In this document: one piece after another, positions 52,074 through 58,808 of the stretch | How the letters are laid out: each line of letters opens with the position of its first letter | How positions within the stretch are numbered: position 1 is the first letter of the stretch | Source: Polaromonas naphthalenivorans CJ2 | Lineage (GTDB): Bacteria > Pseudomonadota > Gammaproteobacteria > Burkholderiales > Burkholderiaceae_C | DNA length: 58,808 nt | Reading direction: 5' to 3' | Assembly: GCF_000015505.1 (NCBI RefSeq) | Contig: NC_008761.1 | Coordinates: forward strand, 1 to 58,808 | The notes under the pieces: generated by a model | Told to the model about the DNA's origin: nothing | The model's database searches: none | Seen by the model: only the letters and a program-made list of their open reading frames with translations | Translations under genes and position numbers: made by a program

Positions 52074-53060
52074 TCAGTTCGCCCTGGGCTCGCGCGCCTC
52101 TGAAAGGCGCAAACGCACCCGCTTTCTGAACTCGCGCGCCGCCAGCGCCGCGAACTCGGGCTTGACCTGGACACGGTCCTCGAACGCTTCAGCCAGAGCC
52201 TGCTGGACCGGCTGCGCGTCGGCCAGCCCGCGCAGCGCCTGGTCCAGCTCGTGCGCCGAGACGCTGCTCCAGCGGTCAAAGAAATGGTCGTACACGCTGC
52301 TGCGCGAGGGGAAACCCAGGCTCTCGAAGATATCGCCCTGCGCGCGGCTTTCGGTGAGCCCGGCCTTTACTTCAGCCACCTGCTCCAGCAGATCGTCTCG
52401 CACGGCGGCGCTGTCACCCGGCCCCCCATGGAACGACAGCTCCCACAAGGCGGCCTGGATGAAGCGGCCCAGGGTAATCTGGCGGTGGATGACTTTCTGG
52501 ATGGTTTTGCCGTAGTTGCACGAGTCCATGTCTTCCTCGCAAACCAGCACCTGCGCTCGCACACGCACGGGCAAATGCAGCAGCTCGCGAACCGGCGTGA
52601 GGGACACGCCCCACTCGATACGCTCGTTTTTCTTGTGCATGACGTGCCCATCCTCAACGATGTCGGCCTCCTGCACCACGCCCACGCCATGAAAACGGAA
52701 CCGCCCTGCGCCTTCGAACTCCTGCGTGGCGCTGTCGAGCGTCCAGACCTGGTAGAGCTCCAGGTACTCCAGCCGCTCCCATGGCTCCTCGGTGGGCGCG
52801 GCAGGCCCCTTTGCGGCCTCGGCGCACAGCTCGTCCACGAACTCCTGACGGTAGACTGCCCGCAAAACGGGATTGGGCTCTACCAGGGCGAAGATGTCGG
52901 CCAGCGTCACATCAGGCGCGACCTCCACGTCGCGGTAGAGGAATTCGTGCGCCTGCTCGGTCACGTCCTGCCACGTCCACTGGCCCGTGTCGTTGGCCTG
53001 GTCGACGACCCACTTGTGACGCTCCAAGCGAGGGCCGGGAAAAAGTTTGAGTTCTGTCAT
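52074..53060 (-). CDS. Conserved-looking plasmid protein of unknown function
   Basis: This is a 328-residue soluble protein from ATG 53060. It has an alpha/beta composition with many acidic residues and no signal peptide. Residues 110-200 are beta-rich (YLELYQVWTLDSATQEFEGAGRFRFHGVGVVQ...HVMHKKNERIEWGVSLTPVRELLHLPVRV). Residues 200-328 are helical. No catalytic motif was recognised. Its place between the vapBC pair and a Uma2-type gene suggests the plasmid accessory block. Function cannot be assigned. Confidence 0.7.
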   Translation of the reverse strand: MTELKLFPGPRLERHKWVVDQANDTGQWTWQDVTEQAHEFLYRDVEVAPDVTLADIFALVEPNPVLRAVYRQEFVDELCAEAAKGPAAPTEEPWERLEYLELYQVWTLDSATQEFEGAGRFRFHGVGVVQEADIVEDGHVMHKKNERIEWGVSLTPVRELLHLPVRVRAQVLVCEEDMDSCNYGKTIQKVIHRQITLGRFIQAALWELSFHGGPGDSAAVRDDLLEQVAEVKAGLTESRAQGDIFESLGFPSRSSVYDHFFDRWSSVSAHELDQALRGLADAQPVQQALAEAFEDRVQVKPEFAALAAREFRKRVRLRLSEAREPRAN

Positions 53061-53261
53061 CGAAATTTCTTCACAGGAAACCCCGGCCTTTCAGGCCAGG
53101 CCAGGCACGGCCTTCTTTCGCATCGCCCGTCGATCACAGGGCCGGGCGCGGTCGGACTTCAATTATCAGCCACAGGACCGGAGTCGGGGGGTTGGTTCTA
53201 TCCCGGCGCAGCCTCTGGCGTTGTTGCATAAATCGCCTGCACCCCTCAACGGGTTGCAGCC

Positions 53262-53378
53262 CATCACCCACTGACCCTGCTGGTGCTTGCGTACACCAAA
53301 CCGGGCCATCCGGACGAATGCCAAAAGCTGATGAACCAGGTCACCTCCGAGCTAAGCCGTCTCACGAGTGCTGACTGA
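53262..53378 (+). pseudogene. Possible C-terminal fragment of a lost gene
   Basis: The frame reads HHPLTLLVLAYTKPGHPDECQKLMNQVTSELSRLTSAD and a stop, a natural-looking protein end with no start codon upstream. It may be a leftover of a deleted plasmid gene. The rest of the 53061-53527 gap holds only a run of catcc-type short repeats near 53443-53465. Confidence 0.3.
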
Positions 53379-53527
53379 GGACGACTGGCTGAAGTGCTGC
53401 CGGTGACTTGCCCGCACAATACCGGCAGCTACTGCCAACCCATCCCATCCCATACCATCCCATGTCATGCCAGGCTCTGCTTTGGCAGCTTCAAGAAATA
53501 ACTGCGGGCTCTGGACTTGCCCGGCAC

Positions 53528-54088
53528 TCATTGCGCTTGACTCTCCACGCCCTTGAAAACCGATTCCATCGAAAGCTGGCAATCAATACTGGTAAGCGAA
53601 AGCACCCCAGCCGTGCTCTGGTCCGTCAGCAACCACGCGCCGGCATCGACCAGGGTAAAAACCTCCACCTGCCGCTTCGCGGGATCAATCAGAACGTACT
53701 CGCGCAACGAGGCCAAGGTGCGATAGGCAACGAACTTGTCTCGCTTGTCATAACCCCTGGTGCTGGGAAATAAAACCTCGACGATGAGCCTGGGGTCGGT
53801 CACGATTTGTTCATCACCGGCTTGGGCTTTGCCGCAAGTCACCATCACGTCAGGGTACAGCACCCCATCGGCAACCTGCACCTTCATGCTTTGTGCAAAG
53901 ACCTGGCATCCGGTGCCATCGAGATGGTCCCCGATGCGGCTGGCCAGGTTCAGGATCACGCGGTTATGCCGGGCAGTTCCTCCGACCCTTGCAAAGGTTT
54001 TTCCGCGAAAGCACTCATGCCGCTCGGGCTGATGCGCCTCCCAGGCCAGGAAATCGGCCAAAGTCATTTTTTGCAAGGAAACGGCCAT
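53528..54088 (-). CDS. Uma2-family (DUF820) endonuclease-like protein
   Basis: The 186-residue product (start at about 54088, MAVSLQKMTLADF) has the Uma2 restriction-endonuclease-like fold. The lead is MTLADFLAWEAHQPERHECFRGKTFARVGGTARHN, then VLYPDVMVTCG for the catalytic Asp, and LIVEVLFPSTRGYDKRDKFVAYRTLASLREYVLID for Glu and Lys. The family is very common in cyanobacteria and on mobile DNA; nuclease activity is presumed from the PD-(D/E)XK pattern, and the biological role is unknown. An in-frame upstream extension to TTG 54187 is unlikely. Confidence 0.9.
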   Translation of the reverse strand: MAVSLQKMTLADFLAWEAHQPERHECFRGKTFARVGGTARHNRVILNLASRIGDHLDGTGCQVFAQSMKVQVADGVLYPDVMVTCGKAQAGDEQIVTDPRLIVEVLFPSTRGYDKRDKFVAYRTLASLREYVLIDPAKRQVEVFTLVDAGAWLLTDQSTAGVLSLTSIDCQLSMESVFKGVESQAQ

Positions 54089-54173
54089 GCACCACCCCTC
54101 TGAACAGCACGCAATGAATCCCATCCTACGTGCCAGAATCGCGTTTGAAAACATTCCGCAGCAAATGAATGGA

Positions 54174-55154
54174 TCAAACTTTTTCAAGCTTGGCCAGCTT
54201 GAGAGCCGCTGTCCGGTACGACCATGTGGTCGAACTCAGCCAAGCCAGGTGGCCCTGCCAGACCGTGACCACCCGATTGCCGGCCGGCAACCGGCGCAGC
54301 ACCTTCAGGTCATTGATCACCAGCTCCAGCATGCCCGGCGTGGCCTCGGAATAACGGATCAGCCGCACCAGCGGAACCGTCAAGGCAGGCTTGCCCCCAG
54401 GCTTTGCCGCCTGCAGCGCCCAGAAGTCGCTCGACAGCACCTTGTTCCTGGCCTTGGTCAGCCGCAGATTGAATTCATTCCTGAAGTTGTGGATGCACAG
54501 GCACTGCACCGACCCACGCGTGTCTGGCACCATGCGCGCGTCCATGAACAGGCCCTCGCGCAAAGTGGTCAGCACCTCGATGATGGCCAGCATCTTGCGC
54601 ATGTTTTTCTCCTCCACTTCCTGGCGCTGCACGGCGGTCGGGGTGGGAATTTCAGGCACGAAAAAATGCTCGTAAGGCTGGCCGCGCAGTGTTTCGAGGT
54701 CTGCCATGACGCAGGGATCGGCATCGGCCGGCATGACCCGCAGCAGCCGGATCGCGTTGGGCAGGCCCGACAGGGCAAACCACTCGGTGCTGCCCTGCCA
54801 GGACTGACCGGTCTCGTCCCGCAGTTTCATGCGAAAGCCGCCCAGGCCCTTGTGCAGCATCCGCTCGACCTCGTAGGCGCGCTGGTAATTGGGCAAGCGA
54901 ACCTGGATGGATCGGTCCAGCGCGATGTGCCTGGCCTCGGGCAACTGCCTGACCCGCTGGCCCGGATTGCGGCTCAGCCCGATCTTGAAGCGTGGCTCAT
55001 CAATGTGAATGAGCAGGTAGACATAACAAACCTCCGTGAGACTTCGCGCCCTGCGTTCCTTGCGCAGCGCTGGCGGCTTGTCGCCCGCATGAAGCGGCGG
55101 GTCTGCAGCGTCTCGCACCCAGGCTGTTGCAGTGCGGGGAGTCGATGGGCTCAT
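54174..55154 (-). CDS. GIY-YIG-like nuclease-domain protein
   Basis: This 326-residue protein starts at ATG 55154. Residues 40-125 form a GIY-YIG/T5orf172-type domain (CYVYLLIHIDEPRFKIGLSRNPGQRVRQLPEA, Arg and Glu in QRAYEVERMLHKGLGGFRM). The remaining 200 residues are unassigned. Such domains cleave DNA in homing endonucleases and some phage or plasmid proteins. It faces a divergent XRE-type regulator gene; the shared intergenic region with operator-like dyads may control both. Confidence 0.8.
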   Translation of the reverse strand: MSPSTPRTATAWVRDAADPPLHAGDKPPALRKERRARSLTEVCYVYLLIHIDEPRFKIGLSRNPGQRVRQLPEARHIALDRSIQVRLPNYQRAYEVERMLHKGLGGFRMKLRDETGQSWQGSTEWFALSGLPNAIRLLRVMPADADPCVMADLETLRGQPYEHFFVPEIPTPTAVQRQEVEEKNMRKMLAIIEVLTTLREGLFMDARMVPDTRGSVQCLCIHNFRNEFNLRLTKARNKVLSSDFWALQAAKPGGKPALTVPLVRLIRYSEATPGMLELVINDLKVLRRLPAGNRVVTVWQGHLAWLSSTTWSYRTAALKLAKLEKV

Positions 55155-55318
55155 GACAGATTCCGATAGGTTGACTCAAGCAAGGCACGCCATGGCTCAC
55201 CGGCGCGCAAGTCCTGACCATGAACAGGCAAAACCACCCGTCCCCGCCGCCGGCCAGGCACGCGCCTCCAGCCAAGGGTGCGGCGGGTTGATGGGACAAT
55301 CAGGATTGAAAAAAAGCA

Positions 55319-55402
55319 TTTCACACCTATTTTTTTCATCCTGGATGACATTTTAGAACCACAAATGTCATTTTGACAATTATTTTTTCACTCTAGGTGA
55401 AA
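55319..55402. promoter_or_regulatory. Operator-like dyads between two divergent genes
   Basis: TTTCAC-5-GTGAAA at 55386-55402 lies just before the start of the XRE gene at 55410. A TTTCAC half-site lies at 55319-55324. Two other small dyads, TCATC-2-GATGA near 55336-55348 and TGTCA-3-TGACA near 55366-55378, lie between. This AT-rich block fits the autoregulated promoter of a small Cro-like repressor. Confidence 0.6.
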
Positions 55403-55409
55403 TATTTAC

Positions 55410-55634
55410 ATGGAGCGTGAATTGATCAAGTGCCACCTGTCCCGATTGATGGGCGAGCGAAAGCTCAAGATCAGCGACCTGGCGCGTGACACCGGACTGC
55501 ACCGCAACACCATCACGCTGCTGTACCAGGAAACGGCGACCCGGGTCGATCTGGAGGCGATAGAAGCGCTGTGCAGGTATTTCCAGGTGGGCATTGCCGA
55601 CTTGCTGGAGATCGTCGATGCCCCCGCCGCCTAG
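55410..55634 (+). CDS. Small Cro/CI-type (XRE) transcriptional regulator
   Basis: This is a 74-residue protein that is essentially one helix-turn-helix domain (LSRLMGERKLKISDLARDTGLHRNTITLLYQETATRVDLEAIEALCRYFQVGIADLLEIV). Similar short regulators control phage, ICE and plasmid genes. The start at ATG 55410 follows the operator-like dyads directly. It probably represses itself and the divergent GIY-YIG gene. There is no protease or ligand domain. Confidence 0.92.
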   Translation: MERELIKCHLSRLMGERKLKISDLARDTGLHRNTITLLYQETATRVDLEAIEALCRYFQVGIADLLEIVDAPAA

Positions 55635-56018
55635 AAGGCCCAGCAGGCACGCATGAAGAAAGTGCCGATCCATGACCATGGCCGTGCCCCTTCTTCATGC
55701 CGGGCTGCACTTTGCGGCTCGATCGCCGCCGCAACCGTTCGAGCTGGCGCGAGCCCATCACGATCTGGCCTTTGGCGCAGGGCACGGCCTCGGGAAGGCT
55801 GGGCAGGGGAGACGGCAATCACTCGGGCCACTTGCGCAGCCCTGCGCGAATGACAGCGGCTTGACCCGGCTGAAAAATTCGACCACGATGTCGCCTTCAT
55901 CGGCAGGGTCAATCAGGGAGCCAAGAAATGACAGTTGCCAGCGACCGCTTTCGCGGGCAGCCAGCCAGTCCTGGCAGATGTACAGCCCATTGCCCCCCAT
56001 CCAGGCGAGGAACCAACC
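55635..56018. other. 384-bp stretch without a supported gene
   Basis: No plus-strand frame gives a convincing protein. A minus-strand frame across 55758-56060 has a natural-looking segment (WFLAWMGGNGLYICQDWLAARESGRWQLSFLGSLIDPADEGDIVVEFF), but its start lies inside the DUF4926 gene and its tail is Pro/Cys-rich nonsense. It may be a decayed gene. Confidence 0.35.
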
Positions 56019-56228
56019 ATGCTCAATGAACACACCCAGGTCGTCCTTGTTCGCCCCGTGCCGGGTCTCGGCTTGAAGCCCGGCGATGTCGGCGTGGTGG
56101 TGCATGTCCATGGACAGGGCCAGGCCTACGAGGTCGAATTCCTGAGCCTGGAGGGCCGCACCATTGGCGTTCAAACCCTTGACGCTGGCGATGTGCGTGC
56201 GGCTGGCGGCCCGGCGGCATGCACCTGA
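56019..56228 (+). CDS. DUF4926 protein
   Basis: This 69-residue protein starts at ATG 56019. It is essentially one DUF4926 domain, a small beta-barrel (MLNEHTQVVLVRPVPGLGLKPGDVGVVVHVHGQGQAYEVEFLSLEGRTIGVQTLDAGDVR). DUF4926 genes often pair with DUF6883 genes in toxin-antitoxin-like modules. I see no DUF6883 partner here; the upstream region is non-coding, so the pair may be broken. The end runs into the start of the decayed endonuclease gene. Confidence 0.8.
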   Translation: MLNEHTQVVLVRPVPGLGLKPGDVGVVVHVHGQGQAYEVEFLSLEGRTIGVQTLDAGDVRAAGGPAACT

Positions 56229-57081
56229 GCGGCTGGCAGCCTGCCTGGCGATGCCCGCCTGGGCGGCTACCCAGTGCCCTGAACACTTCGCCGCAGGCGC
56301 AGCGCCCACCGTCACCAACCCCAGGCTCAAGGCGCGCGGTCTGCTTCGAGGCCTTCGCCGTGCTGCATTCGGGCATCAGCCGCACACCGCTGTATTCAGC
56401 CGAGCACCTGACGCGGGCCAACCTGGCGGTGGCAAAAAAGCTGTCGAGGAAGGACTCCTTTCATCCCGAATCCACCCTGCCGGCGCAGGACCGCGCCGAG
56501 CTGAGCGACTATGCGCGCTCGGGCTACGACCGGGGCCACACCTGTCGCCCAATGCCGACTTCGCCAACCGGTCGGCGCAAGCCGAGAGTTTCAGCCTGGC
56601 CAACATGGGCCTCTAGGCGCATGCCAACAATGCCGGGGTGTGGGCCGGCATCGAGGGCGCGGCCCGGCAGCTGGCGGCCCAGGAGGGCGAGATCTACGTG
56701 GTGTCGGGTCCGGCCTTCATCGGCAGCGGCATCCAGCAGGTCGGCAATGTCCTGGTGCCCACGCACCTTTGGAAGGTGCTCTACAGCCCGAAGCAGCAGC
56801 GCGCCGGCGCCTATGTCGTCACCAACGACGAGACGCGCGAGTATTCGGTCGTCTCCGTGTCGGATCTGGAGACGATGGTGGGTGTCAAGCTGCTGCCGGG
56901 GTTGCCCCGGCAGGTGCGCGATGGCGGCATGGACTTACCAAAACCCAGCGCGCAGCGCGGCAAGAAACCCAGGAGCCAGCAGCCGGAAGAACCCAAGGAA
57001 GAGTTCACGCTGCGCGACTTCTCGCGCGGCATCATCGACGCGATCGGGCGCGCCGGCAAACACCAAGGATCACAGCCATGA
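56164..57081 (+). pseudogene. Decayed DNA/RNA non-specific endonuclease
   Basis: Three joined pieces rebuild a NucA-type enzyme like that at 40498-41442. The first (signal-peptide region CLAMPAWAATQCPEHF, to about 56336) and third (from about 56535) share a frame; the middle piece (VCFEAFAVLHSGISRTPLYSAEHL to SGYDRGH) is in another. One extra base near 56337 and two near 56536 explain this. An amber codon at 56614-56616 then interrupts the conserved SLANM motif. The 3' part (AGVWAGIEGAARQLAAQEGEIYVVSGPAFIGSG... to GKHQGSQP) is intact and overlaps the next gene by four bases. The locus must have been functional until recently. Confidence 0.85.
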
Positions 57082-57341
57082 CCGGAAAATTCAAGCCGTA
57101 TGCCAACGAAGCCGATGTGCTGCGCATCGGTGACCTGGAGATCGAGAACCGGGTGGACCGGGTGTCGCTGACCGGCGACGTGGTGCTCACCCGCGACCAA
57201 GCCGGCCTGGCGCTGGCCAGGCAGCTGCAGGTGCTCATCGGCGGCATCGTCAAGGCGCTGGAGGCGCTGGAGGCGGAAGAGCAGCTGCCGCAAACCGTTG
57301 AACTCAAGGCAGCCCGGACGGTCACGAACCCGTTCGCCTGA
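57078..57341 (+). CDS. Small conserved plasmid protein
   Basis: This is an 87-residue protein from ATG 57078, overlapping the endonuclease pseudogene end by four bases. The composition is regular (YANEADVLRIGDLEIENRVDRVSLTGDVVLTRDQAGLALARQLQVLIGGIVKALEALEAEEQLP), with a beta-rich first half and a long helix. It is the kind of short protein kept downstream of plasmid endonuclease genes. No motif gives a function. It remains intact although its upstream partner has decayed. Confidence 0.7.
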   Translation: MTGKFKPYANEADVLRIGDLEIENRVDRVSLTGDVVLTRDQAGLALARQLQVLIGGIVKALEALEAEEQLPQTVELKAARTVTNPFA

Positions 57342-57389
57342 AGACGGCCCGGTCACCCGCCGGACCCGCGCACTGAAGCAGCTTGAGGG

Positions 57390-57605
57390 TCACGCTCCAG
57401 TAGGCCCCTGGTGCTCGCGCAGCAGCCCTGCCTGGCCTGCCATCCGATGCATGCCCTGGGCGCGAGCAGCCATTGCGCGTGCCTTGGCGATGTAGGGGGC
57501 GTCGCCCGTTTCCAGGGCATCGGCGATGAAAAAGGCGATTTCATCCTCATTGACCAGCGCTGCGGCAGGGTCATAGGGGGTCAGTTTTTCGTCCATCTTG
57601 TTCAC
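57390..57605 (-). CDS. Truncated addiction-module antidote (HI1420-like)
   Basis: The 71-residue product has the typical N-terminal part of this antidote family (MDEKLTPYDPAAALVNEDEIAFFIADALETGDAPYIAKARAMAARAQGMHRMAGQAGLLRE). Family members are about 95-105 residues and continue with a helix-turn-helix. Here the frame leaves the family after GLLRE and ends HQGPTGA, so the recognition helix is missing. No toxin gene lies alongside. It is probably a decayed half of a toxin-antitoxin pair. Confidence 0.7.
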   Translation of the reverse strand: MNKMDEKLTPYDPAAALVNEDEIAFFIADALETGDAPYIAKARAMAARAQGMHRMAGQAGLLREHQGPTGA

Positions 57606-57778
57606 TCCATTTGCAAAGTCCGGGATCGGCGGCCGAACCCCTGGCAGCCCGTCGGGGCCAAGCCTTGAGGCAGCCCGGCGCTACGGGAACCCCGCCTTCG
57701 CCAACCAGCCAGGCTTTGCGGCCTGGCTGGCGCTCCCCCTGCGGACCGCAAGGGTGACAAAAGGCGGGCGGTTCCTCT

Positions 57779-58021
57779 TCAAGCCTGAGGCGCTGGCATG
57801 CTCGCCGCCGCCCCCGGCGCGGGCGCTAGGGCCGAACCCGCTAGCTCCTTTTCGGCGGCCGTCAGCAGCTTGCCCAGGCTGCCCGCGAGGTGCTCGTCCA
57901 GATCGAAATCAAACCCCTTTTCCTTCGCCGCCAGCTCGATTTTCTTGAGCCTTTGGGCCAGCTCTGCGGGGCACTGGAACTGGATTTTGACGGTTTCCGC
58001 CTTCTTCTTGAACACGCTCAT
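57779..58021 (-). CDS. Small conserved plasmid protein
   Basis: This is an 80-residue protein from ATG 58021. The N-terminal half (KKKAETVKIQFQCPAELAQRLKKIELAAKEKGFDFDLDEHL) resembles a ribbon-helix-helix-like segment. The tail is Ala/Pro-rich. It may be a small DNA-binding protein of the plasmid backbone. Its start lies 112 bases inside the gene upstream, in another frame, an unusually long overlap. Confidence 0.65.
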   Translation of the reverse strand: MSVFKKKAETVKIQFQCPAELAQRLKKIELAAKEKGFDFDLDEHLAGSLGKLLTAAEKELAGSALAPAPGAAASMPAPQA

Positions 58022-58718
58022 GCTTGACTGCTTTCATCAGGTCTGACCACGGCTGGCCGACATCGGCCAGCCTTCTCACAAAACCGATCTGCCTGGGCAG
58101 ATCGGGCATCACTTCGGCTTTCGAGCGGCTTCGTTTCCACTCCGAGGTGATCAGCGAACGCATCTTCTTGACCTGCTCGCGCACGCCGGCAAAGCCGGGC
58201 GAGCGCCAGATCGAATGCGCCAGCTGCTCCAGTTCCAGGTTGCGCCGGCCCCGGATCGCGCTCACCAGCGCGGTGCGCAATTGATCGTGCCGCTCGCGGC
58301 TGTAGCGCCAGCTCCAGCTGGGCGCTGCAGCACCGGGCCGGGTCAGGCGAACCAGCTCGTAGCCGGTGAGCCTGACCTTGTCCAGGCGCGGATCCTTCCA
58401 CGCATCGGTGGCATCTAGCGTCTCTCCGGGCGCGAGCAGCACCAGCCAGTGGATCAGCTGCGTGTCGGGCTCCAGGTAGCCCATCCAGTGGTAGGCATTT
58501 TCACCGGCCTTGCGCCGGCGCGCCTGGGTGATCTTGGGGCGGTTGAGCGGGTAGCGCTCGCTGAGCTTGTGGGTCAAAAACGGCAGCTTTTGCGCCTTGC
58601 AGCTGCCCTGGATGTACTGGGTGCAGCCGCCGCGCACCTTGTCGGCGATGCGCTGCATGAAGGCGGTCTTCTTGGAAAATATCCAGGGGTTCTTGGGGTT
58701 CCACTTTTCGACGGGCAT
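57909..58718 (-). CDS. Conserved-looking plasmid protein of unknown function
   Basis: The 269-residue product (from MPVEKWNPKNPWIF at 58718) is basic and helical, with several Trp and a Cys-containing segment (RGGCTQYIQGSCKAQKLPF). Proteins of this general type occur on broad-host-range plasmids beside the small protein encoded downstream. The last 37 residues (ERVQEEGGNRQNPVPVPRRAGPKAQENRAGGEGKGV) are the out-of-frame reading of the next gene. The original stop was therefore probably at the ATGA overlap near 58020 and has been lost by a one-base change. Confidence 0.65.
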   Translation of the reverse strand: MPVEKWNPKNPWIFSKKTAFMQRIADKVRGGCTQYIQGSCKAQKLPFLTHKLSERYPLNRPKITQARRRKAGENAYHWMGYLEPDTQLIHWLVLLAPGETLDATDAWKDPRLDKVRLTGYELVRLTRPGAAAPSWSWRYSRERHDQLRTALVSAIRGRRNLELEQLAHSIWRSPGFAGVREQVKKMRSLITSEWKRSRSKAEVMPDLPRQIGFVRRLADVGQPWSDLMKAVKHERVQEEGGNRQNPVPVPRRAGPKAQENRAGGEGKGV

Positions 58719-58808
58719 GGGGCAATGATACCGAAACAATAGTTGAGCTGGTAGCGGGTATTCCGGTATTAAAGAGATTCCAAGCTGGACGCTGGCGGAC
58801 CCCCGGAA

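Noticed and set aside
54087..55169. 360-codon plus-strand frame
   Set aside because: Antisense to the GIY-YIG gene; Gln/His/Pro-rich with no domain.

Overview
This window is a stretch of a plasmid, or of a replicon that has absorbed one. It carries a TrfA-type replication initiator next to an AT-rich, iteron-bearing origin (about 11.4-12.7 kb), a ParA/ParB-like partition pair with its own repeats (12.77-13.80 kb), a KfrA-type DNA-binding protein with a palindromic operator (1.6-2.5 kb), and a right-hand block of small genes of the kind found on broad-host-range plasmids. GC-rich codon use, the TrfA/KfrA/phasin/PHB depolymerase content and the IS families suggest a betaproteobacterium, probably Burkholderiales (Comamonadaceae-like). 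That host assignment is inference. No conjugation or type IV secretion genes, rRNA, tRNA or CRISPR array were recognised.

Layout. 0.3-1.1 kb: 5' remnant of a group II intron. 1.3-3.9 kb: kfrA and small plasmid genes. 4.0-11.0 kb: a graveyard of Tn3-family sequences, with five 33-34 bp inverted repeats of two subfamilies, a truncated tnpA, a resolvase fragment, a Tn21-like terminal repeat, an ISAs1-type fragment and a 247 bp MITE. Its passengers include a VapBC-type toxin-antitoxin pair, a tail-collar protein, and a PHB depolymerase with a phasin-like protein. 11.4-13.8 kb: oriV, trfA, parB, parA. 14.0-22.4 kb: a type I restriction-modification locus (hsdM, hsdS, a YhcG/DUF1016 nuclease, an LprI-like protein, an unknown gene, hsdR). 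22.6-24.6 kb: uncharacterised genes behind a 35 bp perfect palindrome. 24.6-27.4 kb: an IS21-family element. 27.5-31.5 kb: a sigma factor / small protein / ImmA-IrrE protease operon facing an XRE-ImmA regulator and its partner. 31.5-32.1 kb: a serine recombinase. 32.6-38.1 kb: a 1,809-residue STAND NTPase with an N-terminal PD-(D/E)XK-like nuclease domain (Avs-like). 38.4-40.4 kb: a Xer-like core site, DUF4160, DUF2442 and a tyrosine recombinase. 40.5-41.4 kb: a DNA/RNA endonuclease. 41.9-49.4 kb: a 2,510-residue fusion of a DnaG-type primase, a reverse transcriptase and a nitrilase. 49.6-51.3 kb: an IS1182-family element. 51.3-58.7 kb: a second VapBC pair and a plasmid-backbone block with a broken paralogue of the endonuclease.

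How it fits together. The 14-49 kb segment is a defence and regulation island carried on a plasmid. It holds restriction-modification, a STAND sensor-nuclease, two ImmA-type protease circuits and the primase-RT-nitrilase protein, separated by recombinases and IS elements. The best candidate for a little-described system is the primase-RT-nitrilase protein: it combines the RT-nitrilase layout of defence-associated reverse transcriptases (UG1/DRT1) with a complete-looking DnaG primase core, CHC2 zinc finger and TOPRIM domain in one polypeptide.
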